From assembly GCA_937925855.1 (NCBI GenBank), contig CALAMO010000006.1, forward strand, positions 114,026 through 178,025: 64,000 nt of DNA. The letters run 5' to 3'. A program made the translations under genes and the position numbers. The DNA is from an uncultured Thiotrichaceae bacterium (GTDB taxonomy: Bacteria > Pseudomonadota > Gammaproteobacteria > Thiotrichales > Thiotrichaceae). The notes below the pieces were generated by a model. The model did not search any database, was not told where the DNA came from, and saw only the letters and a list, made by a program, of their open reading frames with translations. Each line of letters begins with the position of its first letter. The first letter of the stretch is position 1. Positions 9,005 through 20,267 of this stretch are shown one piece after another.

Positions 9005-11392
9005 CTACTTAATCACACGGACATTGACCTTCGCGACGTTCGCCGCCGCATCCAACACGGTCAATTCATAGTGTCCGACCCGCTTAAATGCATAAGCCAG
9101 CCCTGTCCGATTGGCATCCCGCCCCACGGGTTCACCGTTTACTAACCACAGATAAGCGCCTTCTCCGCCGCTGGCTTGCAGCGATACCTTAAGCTCAGGG
9201 TGGGCCATCGAAGGGGACATCTTATGGGACATTGAATGAGCCGCTACCATAGCCAATGATGCCGCTGCTGGTGTTGCTGACAGCGGAAGCCTGAGCACAC
9301 TACCCTGGGAAAAACTGCTGACGTGCAGCGCATGATGCTCGCCCGCACGCACACCCCGTGGACACGAGGCATCATATGCCGGTAGCTGCATGGCCTGTAA
9401 TATTTCCACCGAAAGCCAGGGACGCAGCGCCGCAGGCCAAACAACGGAGCGCTGCGGCACGCGCTCAGCCACCCCACAGCGCGAGACTACCCGCAAACCT
9501 GTGCGCGGATTCACCCAAAAGTGTTTCACCCCAGCAGAGCCAGTCGGATATTGCAGACTGTTTAGGGTCGGCGGTATTTGCCCAGCAATAACCCAGGCAA
9601 GATGCTGTTGTTGGCATTCCTGTGTCGATGTTTCTTCCTGCGCTAAGCCCAATGGCCAGCAGATGGCTTGCTGGTTCACATTGTCAGGTCGAGGTAGCGC
9701 CTGACGCGCCGCTGGCAAAGCTTGAAAAACATTAAATAATAGCGGCCCAGCAGCACGCGCACCAAAATGGCCGGGCAGCGGGGTGCCATCGGGACGCCCC
9801 GTCCACACCCCCACAGTATAACGTGAATTAACCCCTAGCGCCCAAGCATCACGAAACCCGTAGCTGGTGCCCGTTTTCCAGCTCACACCCAACTGGCGCG
9901 TAGAAAAGCCAGGGGGCGCTTCTACATCACGCAGCAACTGCGCAATAACCCAGCTGGCTTCGGCAGATAATAGACGGCGCTCAACAACAGGCTCAGCTGT
10001 GGTATAGCGCGGCCGAATAGACAACCCACCACGCGCCAACGCACTAAAACCACGCACCAGGCCTTCTAAATTTGTACCCGCTCCTCCCAGAATCAGACTA
10101 AGATTGGCCTGTCCATGCTGTGGATAGCGCAGCTCAATCCCACCATGTTGGAGACGATTGTCAAACACAGCAGGCGTTATCCGCTGCAATAAATCAACCG
10201 CAGGCACGTTAAGCGATAGCTGTAGTGCCTCGGCGGCGGTCACAGGCCCCTGATAATCACGCAAGAAATTTTTAGGCGCATATCCCCCTAGCTGCAGCGG
10301 CACATCACTCAATAAACTAGCAGAATGGATGATCCCCGCTTCTAACGCCATACCATAAAGTAACGGCTTTAAGGCAGAACCCGGCGAGCGCAAGCCCTGC
10401 ACCATATCAACATGACCAGAACGCGCGTCGGCATAAAAATCCGCCGACCCCACATAGGCTTTGACCTCACCTGTCGCATTTTCCATCACCACAATCGCTG
10501 TCGAAGCATAATCCGGCAGCAGCCCAAGACGCGAACGCACACTATTTTCTACGACCCACTGCAAATCTGCGTCGATCGTGGTGCGAATACGCGGCTGACC
10601 TGCATAGGTTGTTGCCTCCTTCATCCGCCGCGCAAACAAAGGGGCCGCCATCGGTTGCTGGAATCTGGCTTTAAACACCTGCTCTAGCCGAGCCTCCTCT
10701 ACCCGCTGCGGCGTCCACACCCCAAGCCGGGCCATGCGCTGCAATACTTTATCCCGGTATGCTTTAGCCTGCTTCGGATGGCGATCAGGACGCAGACGTG
10801 ACGGTGCCTGCGGCAACACCGCCAAGAGTGCCGCCTCCGCATGGCTTAATGCAGCGACCGGTTTGTGTAGATAGGCGTAGCTGGCGGTTTGCACGCCTTC
10901 GATTGGCCCGCCAAAAGGCGCTAAATTGAGATAGAACGTTAAAATTTCTGCTTTGCTGTAATACCATTCCAGCTGTAGCGCACGCCACATCTGTTGCAGC
11001 TTGCCTGCTAGGGAGCGTGAGTGCGGGTCAATAATGCGCGCGACCTGCATGGTGAGGGTCGAACCACCCGAAATAATGCGCCCATGCTGTAGCCACTGGC
11101 CAGCAGCACGGATTAACGCCAGTGGATTAATACCGGGGTGGTAGTAAAACCAACGATCTTCATAGCTAAGTAGCGCCTCCAGATACAGAGGCGACACCTC
11201 ATCCAGGTGAACCGGATAGCGCCAAACACCAGCCTTATCCGCAAACGCACGTAGCGGCGTATTATCCTCTGCCAGCACAATCACACTTTGCATACGCCGG
11301 GGATCAGGCAGCGGAACGGCATAATCGACGGCCAAAAAAGCCAGCACCAATAAACCGACAAACAGGAACGGTTTTAGCAAAAGCCGCCGCAC
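9005..11392 (-). CDS. pbpC: Penicillin-binding protein 1C
   Basis: Transglycosylase ALLSYEDRWFYYHPG and GGSTLTMQVAR; transpeptidase RSPGSALKPLLYG, SLNVPAVDLL, SWKTGTSYGFRDAWALG; downstream of the YfhM-type gene. Confidence 0.95.
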   Translation of the reverse strand: MRRLLLKPFLFVGLLVLAFLAVDYAVPLPDPRRMQSVIVLAEDNTPLRAFADKAGVWRYPVHLDEVSPLYLEALLSYEDRWFYYHPGINPLALIRAAGQWLQHGRIISGGSTLTMQVARIIDPHSRSLAGKLQQMWRALQLEWYYSKAEILTFYLNLAPFGGPIEGVQTASYAYLHKPVAALSHAEAALLAVLPQAPSRLRPDRHPKQAKAYRDKVLQRMARLGVWTPQRVEEARLEQVFKARFQQPMAAPLFARRMKEATTYAGQPRIRTTIDADLQWVVENSVRSRLGLLPDYASTAIVVMENATGEVKAYVGSADFYADARSGHVDMVQGLRSPGSALKPLLYGMALEAGIIHSASLLSDVPLQLGGYAPKNFLRDYQGPVTAAEALQLSLNVPAVDLLQRITPAVFDNRLQHGGIELRYPQHGQANLSLILGGAGTNLEGLVRGFSALARGGLSIRPRYTTAEPVVERRLLSAEASWVIAQLLRDVEAPPGFSTRQLGVSWKTGTSYGFRDAWALGVNSRYTVGVWTGRPDGTPLPGHFGARAAGPLLFNVFQALPAARQALPRPDNVNQQAICWPLGLAQEETSTQECQQQHLAWVIAGQIPPTLNSLQYPTGSAGVKHFWVNPRTGLRVVSRCGVAERVPQRSVVWPAALRPWLSVEILQAMQLPAYDASCPRGVRAGEHHALHVSSFSQGSVLRLPLSATPAAASLAMVAAHSMSHKMSPSMAHPELKVSLQASGGEGAYLWLVNGEPVGRDANRTGLAYAFKRVGHYELTVLDAAANVAKVNVRVIK

Positions 11393-11421
11393 TAACTGTC
11401 CTACTCTAAGCCATTCTGGGT

Positions 11422-14400
11422 TTATTTCTCCGCCTCCCGTGGTTTAAGCACCAGCGTCCCAACGGCCTCACCCACGCCATACCAGTCGGGGCGATACATA
11501 TCCTCAACGTAGGGCGGTGGCAGCGTCGATTCACCCGTAGCCAACACACGCACCAGGTAAAACAGCTGATGCTTGGCGCCCGCATTTAGTGTCAACGCAG
11601 CGACATAGCGGTCGTCGCGAAACGCTTCTGTATTTTTATCCACAGCGGCAGCCATATCCGATACGCTGCGGGTCATGCCCTCTGGCACTAGGGTCTGCAA
11701 CACCTTATTTTCAAATAAATTAGTGTTTTCAATTTCAAAACCGGAGGGCAATAAGTCGACCACTAACGCATCGTTCACCCTCACCTTGCTGCTGACTTCC
11801 AGCCGGGTTAATAACAGGTCGCCCACTGCGATTGCCTCAGGCCCCACCTGCTTGCCCTCCAAGGTATACCAAAACCGCTGAATCGACATTGGCTTGGCCT
11901 TGACAGCGGGGGCCTGCTGGGGATAACCCTGTAGCGCTAGACTGATATACAGCGGCGCATCATGTTGTGAACTAATATGCAAATCGGTCGCAAAATCGGC
12001 GGCACTTAGCGTCTGCCGATAGCTCCCCTGCTGAGCCAACGGCGTGTCCTGTTGATTAATCCTTAGCGAAGCCTGCCATGCCTGACCAGACTGCCGTTGT
12101 AACTGGCGCTCCAGCAGATAAACAAACACCTGCTCCTGTGTACTAAGGTAAGTGCGGCTGTAAATAGCCGCCGTCAAGTGCTTAATCCGCTGCCCCAGAC
12201 CCTCAATCGGCTGCTGATGGCGCAGCAGCTGATACAGCATCATCGCCTGATCACGCACCGGACTGCCATAATCACCCAAATACACCTCGCCGTCACGCGC
12301 CATGGCTAGACCTTTATTGATCGCCACAGCACCCTGTGCCTTATCGCCCTGTAAGCTCAAAGCCAGCCCAAGATGCACTAGCGGTAAACCGCTAACAGCC
12401 TGCTTGGCATCCTCAGCCAATAGACTGCGTAACGTCCCCAAAGTCGCCCGCTTTTCACGCGCTAATACATATGCTGCATAAGCACGCGCCGCAAATCCCA
12501 GATGAGCGGGGTTATCAGAAAAACCGTAGCGCGACCGTGGGCGACGATAACCGGCTTGCAAAAACTGTGTCAAATGATCCAGCGCACGGTTGAGCAGATA
12601 ATCCGGCACACTAAACCCCTGCTGGCGGACATCGAGTAAAAAGTCCGTCACATAAGGCGTTAACCAATGTTCTGGCTGGCCGTAGCTACCCCACAGCGTG
12701 AATGCCCCATTACTCAGCTGCATTCCTGCCAAACGATGGATGGCCTGCTGAATTTTCTGGTCGCGCTCCGCCATCGCCAGCGGCGTCAAGCCCAGCCGCT
12801 CAGTATCCGCAGCCTCCAAAAACAAATAGGGATACGCCGCACTGGCGGTCTGCTCCAGGCAACCGTAGGGATAAGTAAATAGCCCCTGTAAAGCACTGGC
12901 AGCCGGTAGTACCGGCGCATTAGATACCGTCAGCTGCGCGGTCAGTGTCGCAGGTAATAATTTGCTAATCAGCTGGGCGGGCAGCTTGCTATTCGCACCG
13001 GGCTGTAGCTCGAAGTGGTGCAGCTTACGCTGTGCCGGATAAGGGGGACGCACGGCCAGCTCTAAACTACGCCTGACAACAAAGTCTTTACCCGTGAGGC
13101 TCAGCTCAATACGACCCACCCCAAGCTGCTGCCGCGCCGCAAACGGCAGTTCCAGCTGTTCTTTCTGCCCCGGCTGCAGCGTTAAGGTGCGCTCCAGCGT
13201 GCTAAACGCCAGCCGCTCATTCGCGCTCAGCTTCAGCTTGACCGTCTGCTCTACTTCCGTCACGTTATTCAACGCAAGACTCAGCGCCGAACGATCACCA
13301 GATGCCAGAAAGCGCGGTGCGCCCAAACTTGCCACCACCGGGGAGGCCACTCGCATAGCCTGCGCCACGCTGCCCATTTGTTCAGGTGTCATCGCTACCG
13401 CCATTAAGCGCAGCTGACCATCAAAACCTGGAATCAACAGCTCAGCTTCCGCCCGCCCCTGCTCATCAAACCTCAATGCCTCTCGGAATAAGGAGACGAC
13501 CTGCACTTCAGGGCGAGTACGCGAACCGACGGCGCGCTTTGAGCTACCCCCGCCAAAACGCTGCCGCATGGTTTTAGCATCGACTGACTCAATGATTTTA
13601 CCGTAATCATCATAAAGATCGACGCCGTACTCATGTGGCGCAAAGAAAAACTGCCAGGGGTCAGGCGTTTTGTAATCCGTCATATTTAATACGCCCACAT
13701 CGACAGCTGCCAGCGTAACCAAAGCCTGCTGGCCTTTTAGGCCGCTGGCAACAATACCCACCTTAACGGATTGCTCCGGCAACACCTTCTGCGGCGCCTC
13801 TAGCGTGAGCGCCAGTTTACGCTCCGCCCGAGCTAGTGGCAGATGAATAATGCCCAAAGCGCGGTTTGGCGTGACCTTATCGTTGCTGTTCGCAGGCCGG
13901 AAGGCCGTAACTGCAATATATAAATCATGCCGCGCCCACTCGCTGGCGACTGGAATCTCTAGCGTGGTCGCACCAGCGGGCAAGGATACGGTTTTGGACC
14001 ATAACAGCCGATCTGCTTCCACCGTCACCACCGCTTCCGCCGCCGTATTAGCTAGCACCTTTAGGGTCGCAATATCGCCAGCCTGATAAGCCGCTTTATC
14101 TAACTGCAATTCCAGCTGGTCGGGCCGGTTAACGCGCTTTTTCTGCGCACGCCAACCCGCAGAAAAGGCATAAACGGTTTTCAGCCCAGTTGCGGTGTCC
14201 TCCACCTCAAGCCGATAGCGCCCATAAGCCACCGGAAATTCGACCCGCCCCGGCGTCTCTGCGGCAATAGCCAGTTTCTGCTGCTTAAGCGGATATTCAC
14301 TACGCACCTCACGCCGCAGCCAGCCGTCGTGCTCGGTATATTCCCAGAAATATTCGTAATCTTCTTTTATTAGCGTAACGGCCAGCTGCTCTCCCGCCAG

Positions 14401-16299
14401 CATCTCATCAGCACTATTAACTCTAATGAGATTAAAGCCTGCGGTCGTATCCCCCTCAACCACTCCTTCAGCAAACAGCGGCTTTATCCCCACAAGGGCC
14501 GTCGCAGGCCAATACATTTGCTGCACACTGGCACGCACCACCTGACCGCTTGGCTCGGCCAACGTCGCCACCACATCAACAGTAAGGGGCGAAGCAATCG
14601 CCGCAGAAATCGGGGCGATTGCTAACTGCGCAGCCCCCTGTACGTCCAAATTCTGTGTCTTGAGCACAGTGCGCTTTAAGCGCTTTTCATCCGCAGGATT
14701 ACCAAAATAATAATCTTTATATTTTCTCGATGGCTGCCGCTGCACGGTTAATAGGCGCTCAGCCTTTAATGCATTACCCGCTGCGGGCGCACCATACAAA
14801 TAGTCACCCTGCGCCAGCACCTGCATTGGCTCATCTTTGTTTAATAGCGGCTTCTCAATGCGCAACGCCAACTTCATTCGCTGTGGCACAAAGTCTTCGA
14901 CATGAAAATCAAAGCGATGTGCCGGAGTCTTATCCTTGTCGGTGATTCTGATCTCTGCGCGCCACAGCCCGGTGGGCGCATCTACCGGCAGCTGAAAACG
15001 CTGATGAAAGTAGCCGAGATCTGCCGCTTTCGCCGCAATATTTTCCGCGCTGAATAATTTAGTATCTGGCCTGATCAGGCGCAAATTGAGGTACTGAATC
15101 GCCTCTGGCAGGCCATCACGATTGCGCAATACGACGGATAAATCCACCGTTTCACCGGGCCGGTATAAATCACGCGGCATATACACAAACGGCATCAATG
15201 CCGCATCACTAAGGCCGGTCACCGGATATTCTGACAAATCCAAGGCGGCCTGACGCAAGTCCAAGAACGCGAACTCATCACCTAACTCCGCTGTCAAAAG
15301 CAGTGGCCCGGCGGGCCGATAACTAAACCCAGCCCGGCCTTGCGCATCTGATACGGCAGTCAGCGTCTCCTTCCCACCTCGCAAATCCAACTGCACTTTT
15401 TCCAGCGCCCGCCCGCTGTCCAGCGCATGGGCAAATACCTCTAGCTGCTGCTTGTACAGACGCACATGCAGGCCAATATTTGTGACGATAAAGTGGGTGA
15501 TGCGGTAAGCTCGCTCACTAAACTGACCGGGCTGGCGCATAATCGCAAAGTACAGGCCGGGCTGCTGCAATTCTGGCATAGACTCTACCGGCAGCACCCG
15601 CGTTTCGCGCGCATTACGCCCGGCCCCAGTTAGATAGCGCTGGCTAAAAACGCTTTCCGTCGCAGCATGTATATCATTTAAAGCCCAAGTTCGGATGGAA
15701 CCCTGCAAACGCATATTACGCAACACAGCTTGTACCCGTTCGGGCCTGACCCGCAGAAACTCTAGATCCAGCTCTGGCACGTTCACCACCCGAATGGGCA
15801 GACCATTGGTCAACTGCGTCGGTAAAATACTACCCTGCGTGGCAAAATCAAACGCGGGTTTTATATCGCGGGTTTTCACCGCAAAATCACCGGGTTTTTT
15901 CAGCCTTAAACCCTCCGCTGATTTAATCCCAGGCCGTATCTGGATGCGGTAATTTTTATCCGGCTGAATGCTAGTAAAGTACAAACGCCGGGGATGACTA
16001 GTCATGCGCCAACCACTTTTTAAAACTTGCCCCTCCTGCGTAACCGTGAAGAAGCGGTCGAAGTTTAACGTACCGTCTAAATCCTGCGAGAAGGTCACAC
16101 TGAGTGCCGGTATATTATCTAATGACTGTTCGGACACATCCACAATCAGCATCTGGGTTAACAACTCTTCATTGCTGTAAGCGGGTCGCTCTGCTAAGAC
16201 CGTACTAGCGGACATCAACAGCAAGAGAGCACAGAGCAAATGACTTCCAAATGAGGTGAACATCGGATAGAAAAATCGGGCATTAGCGCACAACGGCAT
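11422..16299 (-). CDS. Alpha-2-macroglobulin family protein, YfhM-type
   Basis: 1625 aa with signal peptide; FVYMPRDLYRPGETVDLSVVLRNRDG; GCLEQTASAAYPYLF keeps the CLEQ thioester motif; next to pbpC. Confidence 0.93.
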   Translation of the reverse strand: MPLCANARFFYPMFTSFGSHLLCALLLLMSASTVLAERPAYSNEELLTQMLIVDVSEQSLDNIPALSVTFSQDLDGTLNFDRFFTVTQEGQVLKSGWRMTSHPRRLYFTSIQPDKNYRIQIRPGIKSAEGLRLKKPGDFAVKTRDIKPAFDFATQGSILPTQLTNGLPIRVVNVPELDLEFLRVRPERVQAVLRNMRLQGSIRTWALNDIHAATESVFSQRYLTGAGRNARETRVLPVESMPELQQPGLYFAIMRQPGQFSERAYRITHFIVTNIGLHVRLYKQQLEVFAHALDSGRALEKVQLDLRGGKETLTAVSDAQGRAGFSYRPAGPLLLTAELGDEFAFLDLRQAALDLSEYPVTGLSDAALMPFVYMPRDLYRPGETVDLSVVLRNRDGLPEAIQYLNLRLIRPDTKLFSAENIAAKAADLGYFHQRFQLPVDAPTGLWRAEIRITDKDKTPAHRFDFHVEDFVPQRMKLALRIEKPLLNKDEPMQVLAQGDYLYGAPAAGNALKAERLLTVQRQPSRKYKDYYFGNPADEKRLKRTVLKTQNLDVQGAAQLAIAPISAAIASPLTVDVVATLAEPSGQVVRASVQQMYWPATALVGIKPLFAEGVVEGDTTAGFNLIRVNSADEMLAGEQLAVTLIKEDYEYFWEYTEHDGWLRREVRSEYPLKQQKLAIAAETPGRVEFPVAYGRYRLEVEDTATGLKTVYAFSAGWRAQKKRVNRPDQLELQLDKAAYQAGDIATLKVLANTAAEAVVTVEADRLLWSKTVSLPAGATTLEIPVASEWARHDLYIAVTAFRPANSNDKVTPNRALGIIHLPLARAERKLALTLEAPQKVLPEQSVKVGIVASGLKGQQALVTLAAVDVGVLNMTDYKTPDPWQFFFAPHEYGVDLYDDYGKIIESVDAKTMRQRFGGGSSKRAVGSRTRPEVQVVSLFREALRFDEQGRAEAELLIPGFDGQLRLMAVAMTPEQMGSVAQAMRVASPVVASLGAPRFLASGDRSALSLALNNVTEVEQTVKLKLSANERLAFSTLERTLTLQPGQKEQLELPFAARQQLGVGRIELSLTGKDFVVRRSLELAVRPPYPAQRKLHHFELQPGANSKLPAQLISKLLPATLTAQLTVSNAPVLPAASALQGLFTYPYGCLEQTASAAYPYLFLEAADTERLGLTPLAMAERDQKIQQAIHRLAGMQLSNGAFTLWGSYGQPEHWLTPYVTDFLLDVRQQGFSVPDYLLNRALDHLTQFLQAGYRRPRSRYGFSDNPAHLGFAARAYAAYVLAREKRATLGTLRSLLAEDAKQAVSGLPLVHLGLALSLQGDKAQGAVAINKGLAMARDGEVYLGDYGSPVRDQAMMLYQLLRHQQPIEGLGQRIKHLTAAIYSRTYLSTQEQVFVYLLERQLQRQSGQAWQASLRINQQDTPLAQQGSYRQTLSAADFATDLHISSQHDAPLYISLALQGYPQQAPAVKAKPMSIQRFWYTLEGKQVGPEAIAVGDLLLTRLEVSSKVRVNDALVVDLLPSGFEIENTNLFENKVLQTLVPEGMTRSVSDMAAAVDKNTEAFRDDRYVAALTLNAGAKHQLFYLVRVLATGESTLPPPYVEDMYRPDWYGVGEAVGTLVLKPREAEK

Positions 16300-16439
16300 G
16301 AGCTGACCTCCATCAATGGTAGCGCTATAACTTTCTATTATAGGCGGACACGCCCGCCCTGAGCAGATCTGGGTGTTGGTTAAAGTACTATATATGGAGT
16401 GGAGAAACCGTGCAGAAGTTCACGGTAGATAGCGTTAAA

Positions 16440-16514
16440 TGGCGTCCCTACGGGGACTCGAACCCCGGTTACCGCCGTGAAAGGGCGATGTCCTAACCGC
16501 TAGACGATAGGGAC
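16440..16514 (-). tRNA. tRNA-Glu (TTC)
   Basis: Reverse complement GTCCCTATCGTCTAGCGGTTAGGACATCGCCCTTTCACGGCGGTAACCGGGGTTCGAGTCCCCGTAGGGACGCCA; anticodon loop CTTTCAC; CCA encoded. Confidence 0.95.
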
Positions 16515-16551
16515 GCTGTATTTATTAACTGTTACCAAGCAGACAGGAAAG

Positions 16552-16627
16552 TGGCGTCCCTACGGGGATTCGAACCCCGGTTGCCGCCGTGAAAGGGCGG
16601 TGTCCTAGGCCTCTAGACGATAGGGAC
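16552..16627 (-). tRNA. tRNA-Glu (TTC)
   Basis: Reverse complement GTCCCTATCGTCTAGAGGCCTAGGACACCGCCCTTTCACGGCGGCAACCGGGGTTCGAATCCCCGTAGGGACGCCA. Confidence 0.96.
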
Positions 16628-16674
16628 GTCGTTCCTGAAATCTTCTTACTCAATGGCCCGCAGACACATTGATT

Positions 16675-16750
16675 TGGTGGAGCTAAGCGGGATCGAACCG
16701 CTGACCTCTACACTGCCAGTGTAGCGCTCTCCCAGCTGAGCTATAGCCCC
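16675..16750 (-). tRNA. tRNA-Ala (GGC)
   Basis: Reverse complement GGGGCTATAGCTCAGCTGGGAGAGCGCTACACTGGCAGTGTAGAGGTCAGCGGTTCGATCCCGCTTAGCTCCACCA. Confidence 0.96.
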
Positions 16751-16865
16751 TTAAGAAGAAGCTGCGCATTCTGCGTTAATGCCCCTTACATGTCAAGACT
16801 CTGCGCACAAACATCAGCATTTTCCTGCAAAAATAACAGGGGTCACTCACCCAGCCGAGCAGTGC

Positions 16866-18275
16866 TTATACTTGCCGCGCAGCGATGAACTCAATGGCCC
16901 GCTCAATTCTGCTTAAGGTACGCTCTTGGCCCAGCAGACGCAGCGTAATCTCCAGCGACGGCGAAGATGAGCCGCCGGTAGTCGCAATGCGCAACGCAGG
17001 CCCCAGTTTACCCAGCTTAACCTCCAATTGCTCACAGGTCTGTTCAATCACGCCATGGATAGCCTCATCGCTCCAGTCAGTTAGCGCTTCCAGACCAGAC
17101 CGTGCCGCCCGCAGGTAATCCGCCGTTGCTGACTTAAACTGTTTTTTGACCGATTTCTCATCATAATCTGTGAAATCTTCGTAAAAATAACGGCTGCCCG
17201 CAACTAAATCATGCAGCGTCTTAAACCGCTCACACTGTGCACTCACCACATCCGCCAACTCCGGGCCACTGCGGGTATCGAGCTGCTGATTCGCCACATG
17301 CCATTCCAGCTGCGCCACCACTTCAGCAGGCGGCAATGACTTAATATAGTGCTGATTAATCCAAAACAATTTATCCTGATTAATCGCCGATGGCGCACGG
17401 TTAATGCCTTCCAGCGAAAACAGTTCCACCATTTCATCGCGTGAGAAAATCTCCTGATCGCCGTGTGACCAGCCCAGTCGCACCAGATAATTCATCAGCG
17501 CCTCAGCGGTATAACCCTCATCACGGTACTGCATCACGCTTACCGCGCCATGACGCTTCGACAGCCGCTGTCCATCCGGCCCCAGAATCATTGGCACATG
17601 CGCAAACTGCGGCGTGTCATAGCCCAGAGCACGCATAATATTAATCTGGCGCGGCGTATTATTAATATGATCATCGCCACGAATAACGTGGCTAATTTCC
17701 ATATCAATATCATCCACCACTACCGTCATATTGTAGGTAGGCGTGCCATCAGAACGCGCAATAATCAGATCATCCAGCTCGGCATTGCGCACCGTGATTT
17801 TACCGCGCACCAAGTCATCAAATTCGACCGCGCCATCCAGTGGATTCTTAAACCGAATCACCGGCTCAACCCCCTCCGGCGGCGTCGCATCACTATCGCG
17901 CCAACGCCCGTCATAACGCGGCTTTTCCTTACGCTGCATTTGTGCCGCGCGTAATTCATCCAGCTCTTCCTTCGAGCAATAGCAGTAATAAGCATGCCCA
18001 CTGTCCATCAGCTGCTGAATCACTTCTTTATACCGTTCAAACCGGTCTGTCTGGTAAATTGGCCCTTCGTCATGATCCAGCCCCATCCAGGCCATGCCTT
18101 CCAGAATCGCATCCACCGACGCCTGTGTAGAACGCTCACGATCCGTATCTTCAATACGCAACACAAATTCACCGCCCATTTTACGGGCGTATAACCAGGA
18201 GAATAATGCGGTACGGGCACCACCAATATGCAAATAACCAGTGGGACTGGGGGCAAAACGGGTTCTGACTTTCAT
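16866..18275 (-). CDS. gltX: Glutamyl-tRNA synthetase
   Basis: [26 protein letters not shown] and [10 protein letters not shown] signature motifs. Confidence 0.98.
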   Translation of the reverse strand: MKVRTRFAPSPTGYLHIGGARTALFSWLYARKMGGEFVLRIEDTDRERSTQASVDAILEGMAWMGLDHDEGPIYQTDRFERYKEVIQQLMDSGHAYYCYCSKEELDELRAAQMQRKEKPRYDGRWRDSDATPPEGVEPVIRFKNPLDGAVEFDDLVRGKITVRNAELDDLIIARSDGTPTYNMTVVVDDIDMEISHVIRGDDHINNTPRQINIMRALGYDTPQFAHVPMILGPDGQRLSKRHGAVSVMQYRDEGYTAEALMNYLVRLGWSHGDQEIFSRDEMVELFSLEGINRAPSAINQDKLFWINQHYIKSLPPAEVVAQLEWHVANQQLDTRSGPELADVVSAQCERFKTLHDLVAGSRYFYEDFTDYDEKSVKKQFKSATADYLRAARSGLEALTDWSDEAIHGVIEQTCEQLEVKLGKLGPALRIATTGGSSSPSLEITLRLLGQERTLSRIERAIEFIAARQV

Positions 18276-18326
18276 GTCGTTTCCGATAAATAATTTAGGG
18301 AGTTACTAAAGCGATTGACAACAGAC

Positions 18327-18812
18327 TTAAACGGTGAAATAGACAGCGTGTACGATGACAATACAATAAAGCACAGCCAGCGCAAAACTCCCGGCCAGAA
18401 TATCATCCAGCATGATACCCAAACCACCGTCGACCTGCTGATCAATCAGTTTAATTGGCCAGGGCTTCCAAATATCAAACAGACGAAACAGCACAAAGCC
18501 CAAGACAATCCACAGCCATTCTGGCGGCACAAACAGCATGGTGATCCAAAACCCTACAAACTCGTCCCAGACAATGCCACCATGATCATGCACACCTAAT
18601 AAACGCGCGGACTCACCGCACAGCCAGATACCAAGCGCGATTGCCATCAGTAATAGCAGGACGTAATACATCCAAGGCAATCGAACCATCAGCAAATACA
18701 ACGGCACCGCCATCAAGGTACCCACGGTACCCGGTGCTACTGGCGACAGACCACTACCAAAACCAAAAGCCAGGAAATGTATCGGTGAGCTAAGTACGGT
18801 CTTAGTGAGCAT
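18327..18812 (-). CDS. pgpA: Phosphatidylglycerophosphatase A
   Basis: FGFGSGLSPVAPGTVGTLMAVPLY, DHGGIVWDEFVGFWITM, FRLFDIWKPWPI. Confidence 0.95.
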   Translation of the reverse strand: MLTKTVLSSPIHFLAFGFGSGLSPVAPGTVGTLMAVPLYLLMVRLPWMYYVLLLLMAIALGIWLCGESARLLGVHDHGGIVWDEFVGFWITMLFVPPEWLWIVLGFVLFRLFDIWKPWPIKLIDQQVDGGLGIMLDDILAGSFALAVLYCIVIVHAVYFTV

Positions 18813-18818
18813 ACGGGC

Positions 18819-20249
18819 TTACTGTGTCCGCGCAACAATCAGCTGCTTAACCGCATCCACATCGGCATCCAATACCTCAAAACGCTGCGGCAACGACTCA
18901 ATATCCTCCAAGCCAATGGGACGATCCGGGCTCATCTGCAACGCCTCCTGCATCGCATCTTCAAACTTAGCGGGCAGCGCCGTTTCCAATACCAACATAG
19001 GCACACCAGCTTCACGCCGCTCCTGCGCTACCTTCAGACCGTCAGCCGTATGCGTATCAATCATTATCTGATGTTGCCCCCAGGTATTGCGGATCGTCGC
19101 CATACGCTCAGCGTGCGAACTGGAACCGGACTGAAAACCAAAATCCTTAACCCTGGCAAACAGACCGCTGGCATTCAGGTCAAAAGCACCGCCCTGATCT
19201 ACCGCCTGCCAAAGCTCCTTAACCTGTGCGCCGTCCTGTCCGGCCAGATCATAGACAAAACGCTCAAAATTCGAAGCTTTAGAAATATCCATCGACGGGC
19301 TGCTGGTGTGGTAAGTGTTGGCTGAACCACGTGGGCGATACACACCGGTGCGGAAAAACTCATCCAACACATCATTTTCATTGGTCGCCACCACCAGATG
19401 CTTAACCGGCAGGCCCATCATGCGTGCGATATGTCCGGCACAAATGTTACCAAAATTACCCGAGGGCACACAGAAACTAACCTGCTGCTCATTCGATTTC
19501 GTCGCCGCCAGATAACCCTTAAAGTAGTAAATCACCTGCGCGGCAATACGCCCCCAGTTAATCGAGTTGACTGCGCCGATATGGTTTGCGTGCTTAAAGG
19601 CATGATCATTTGATACCGCCTTCACCATGTCCTGACAATCATCAAACACGCCGCGCACCGCAATATTATGAATATTCTCATCCTGTAGACTAAACATCTG
19701 CGCGGTCTGGAAGCGACTCATTTTCTCGTGCGGCGATAGCATAAAGACATTCACCGCCTGCTTGCCCCGCATGGCGTATTCCGCCGCTGAGCCGGTATCG
19801 CCGGAGGTCGCTCCCAGAATATTGATGTGCCTACCGGTTTTTGCCAATACATACTCAAACAGATGACCCAATAGCTGCATCGCCATATCTTTAAATGCAA
19901 TAGTTGGGCCATTAGACAGACATAACAAATGCAGACCAGGCTCTAGTGTTAGTAACGGTGTAATGTCTGTTGCATCAGTACTAACACGCGCATGACAAAA
20001 AACTTCTGGCGTATAGGCCTTATCAATAATCGTACGTAAATCAGCCGCCGGAATATCCGTCACCAGCCGTTGCAAAATGGCGAAAGCCAGATCGCGATAA
20101 TTCATCGAACGCATCTCGCTTAGCTCATCATCGCCAAACTGTGGATAGCTTTCCGGCAAATACAGCCCACCATCCGGCGCGAGGCCGCCTAACAGAATCT
20201 CGCTGAACGACTGTGCCGGAGACTGCCCACGAGTTGAAATATACTTCAT
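18819..20249 (-). CDS. thrC: Threonine synthase
   Basis: MKYISTRGQSPAQSFSEILLGGLAPDGGLYLPE, ATSGDTGSAAEYA, PSGNFGNICAG. Confidence 0.97.
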   Translation of the reverse strand: MKYISTRGQSPAQSFSEILLGGLAPDGGLYLPESYPQFGDDELSEMRSMNYRDLAFAILQRLVTDIPAADLRTIIDKAYTPEVFCHARVSTDATDITPLLTLEPGLHLLCLSNGPTIAFKDMAMQLLGHLFEYVLAKTGRHINILGATSGDTGSAAEYAMRGKQAVNVFMLSPHEKMSRFQTAQMFSLQDENIHNIAVRGVFDDCQDMVKAVSNDHAFKHANHIGAVNSINWGRIAAQVIYYFKGYLAATKSNEQQVSFCVPSGNFGNICAGHIARMMGLPVKHLVVATNENDVLDEFFRTGVYRPRGSANTYHTSSPSMDISKASNFERFVYDLAGQDGAQVKELWQAVDQGGAFDLNASGLFARVKDFGFQSGSSSHAERMATIRNTWGQHQIMIDTHTADGLKVAQERREAGVPMLVLETALPAKFEDAMQEALQMSPDRPIGLEDIESLPQRFEVLDADVDAVKQLIVARTQ

Positions 20250-20267
20250 TGCGTTTCTCTATTTTTC

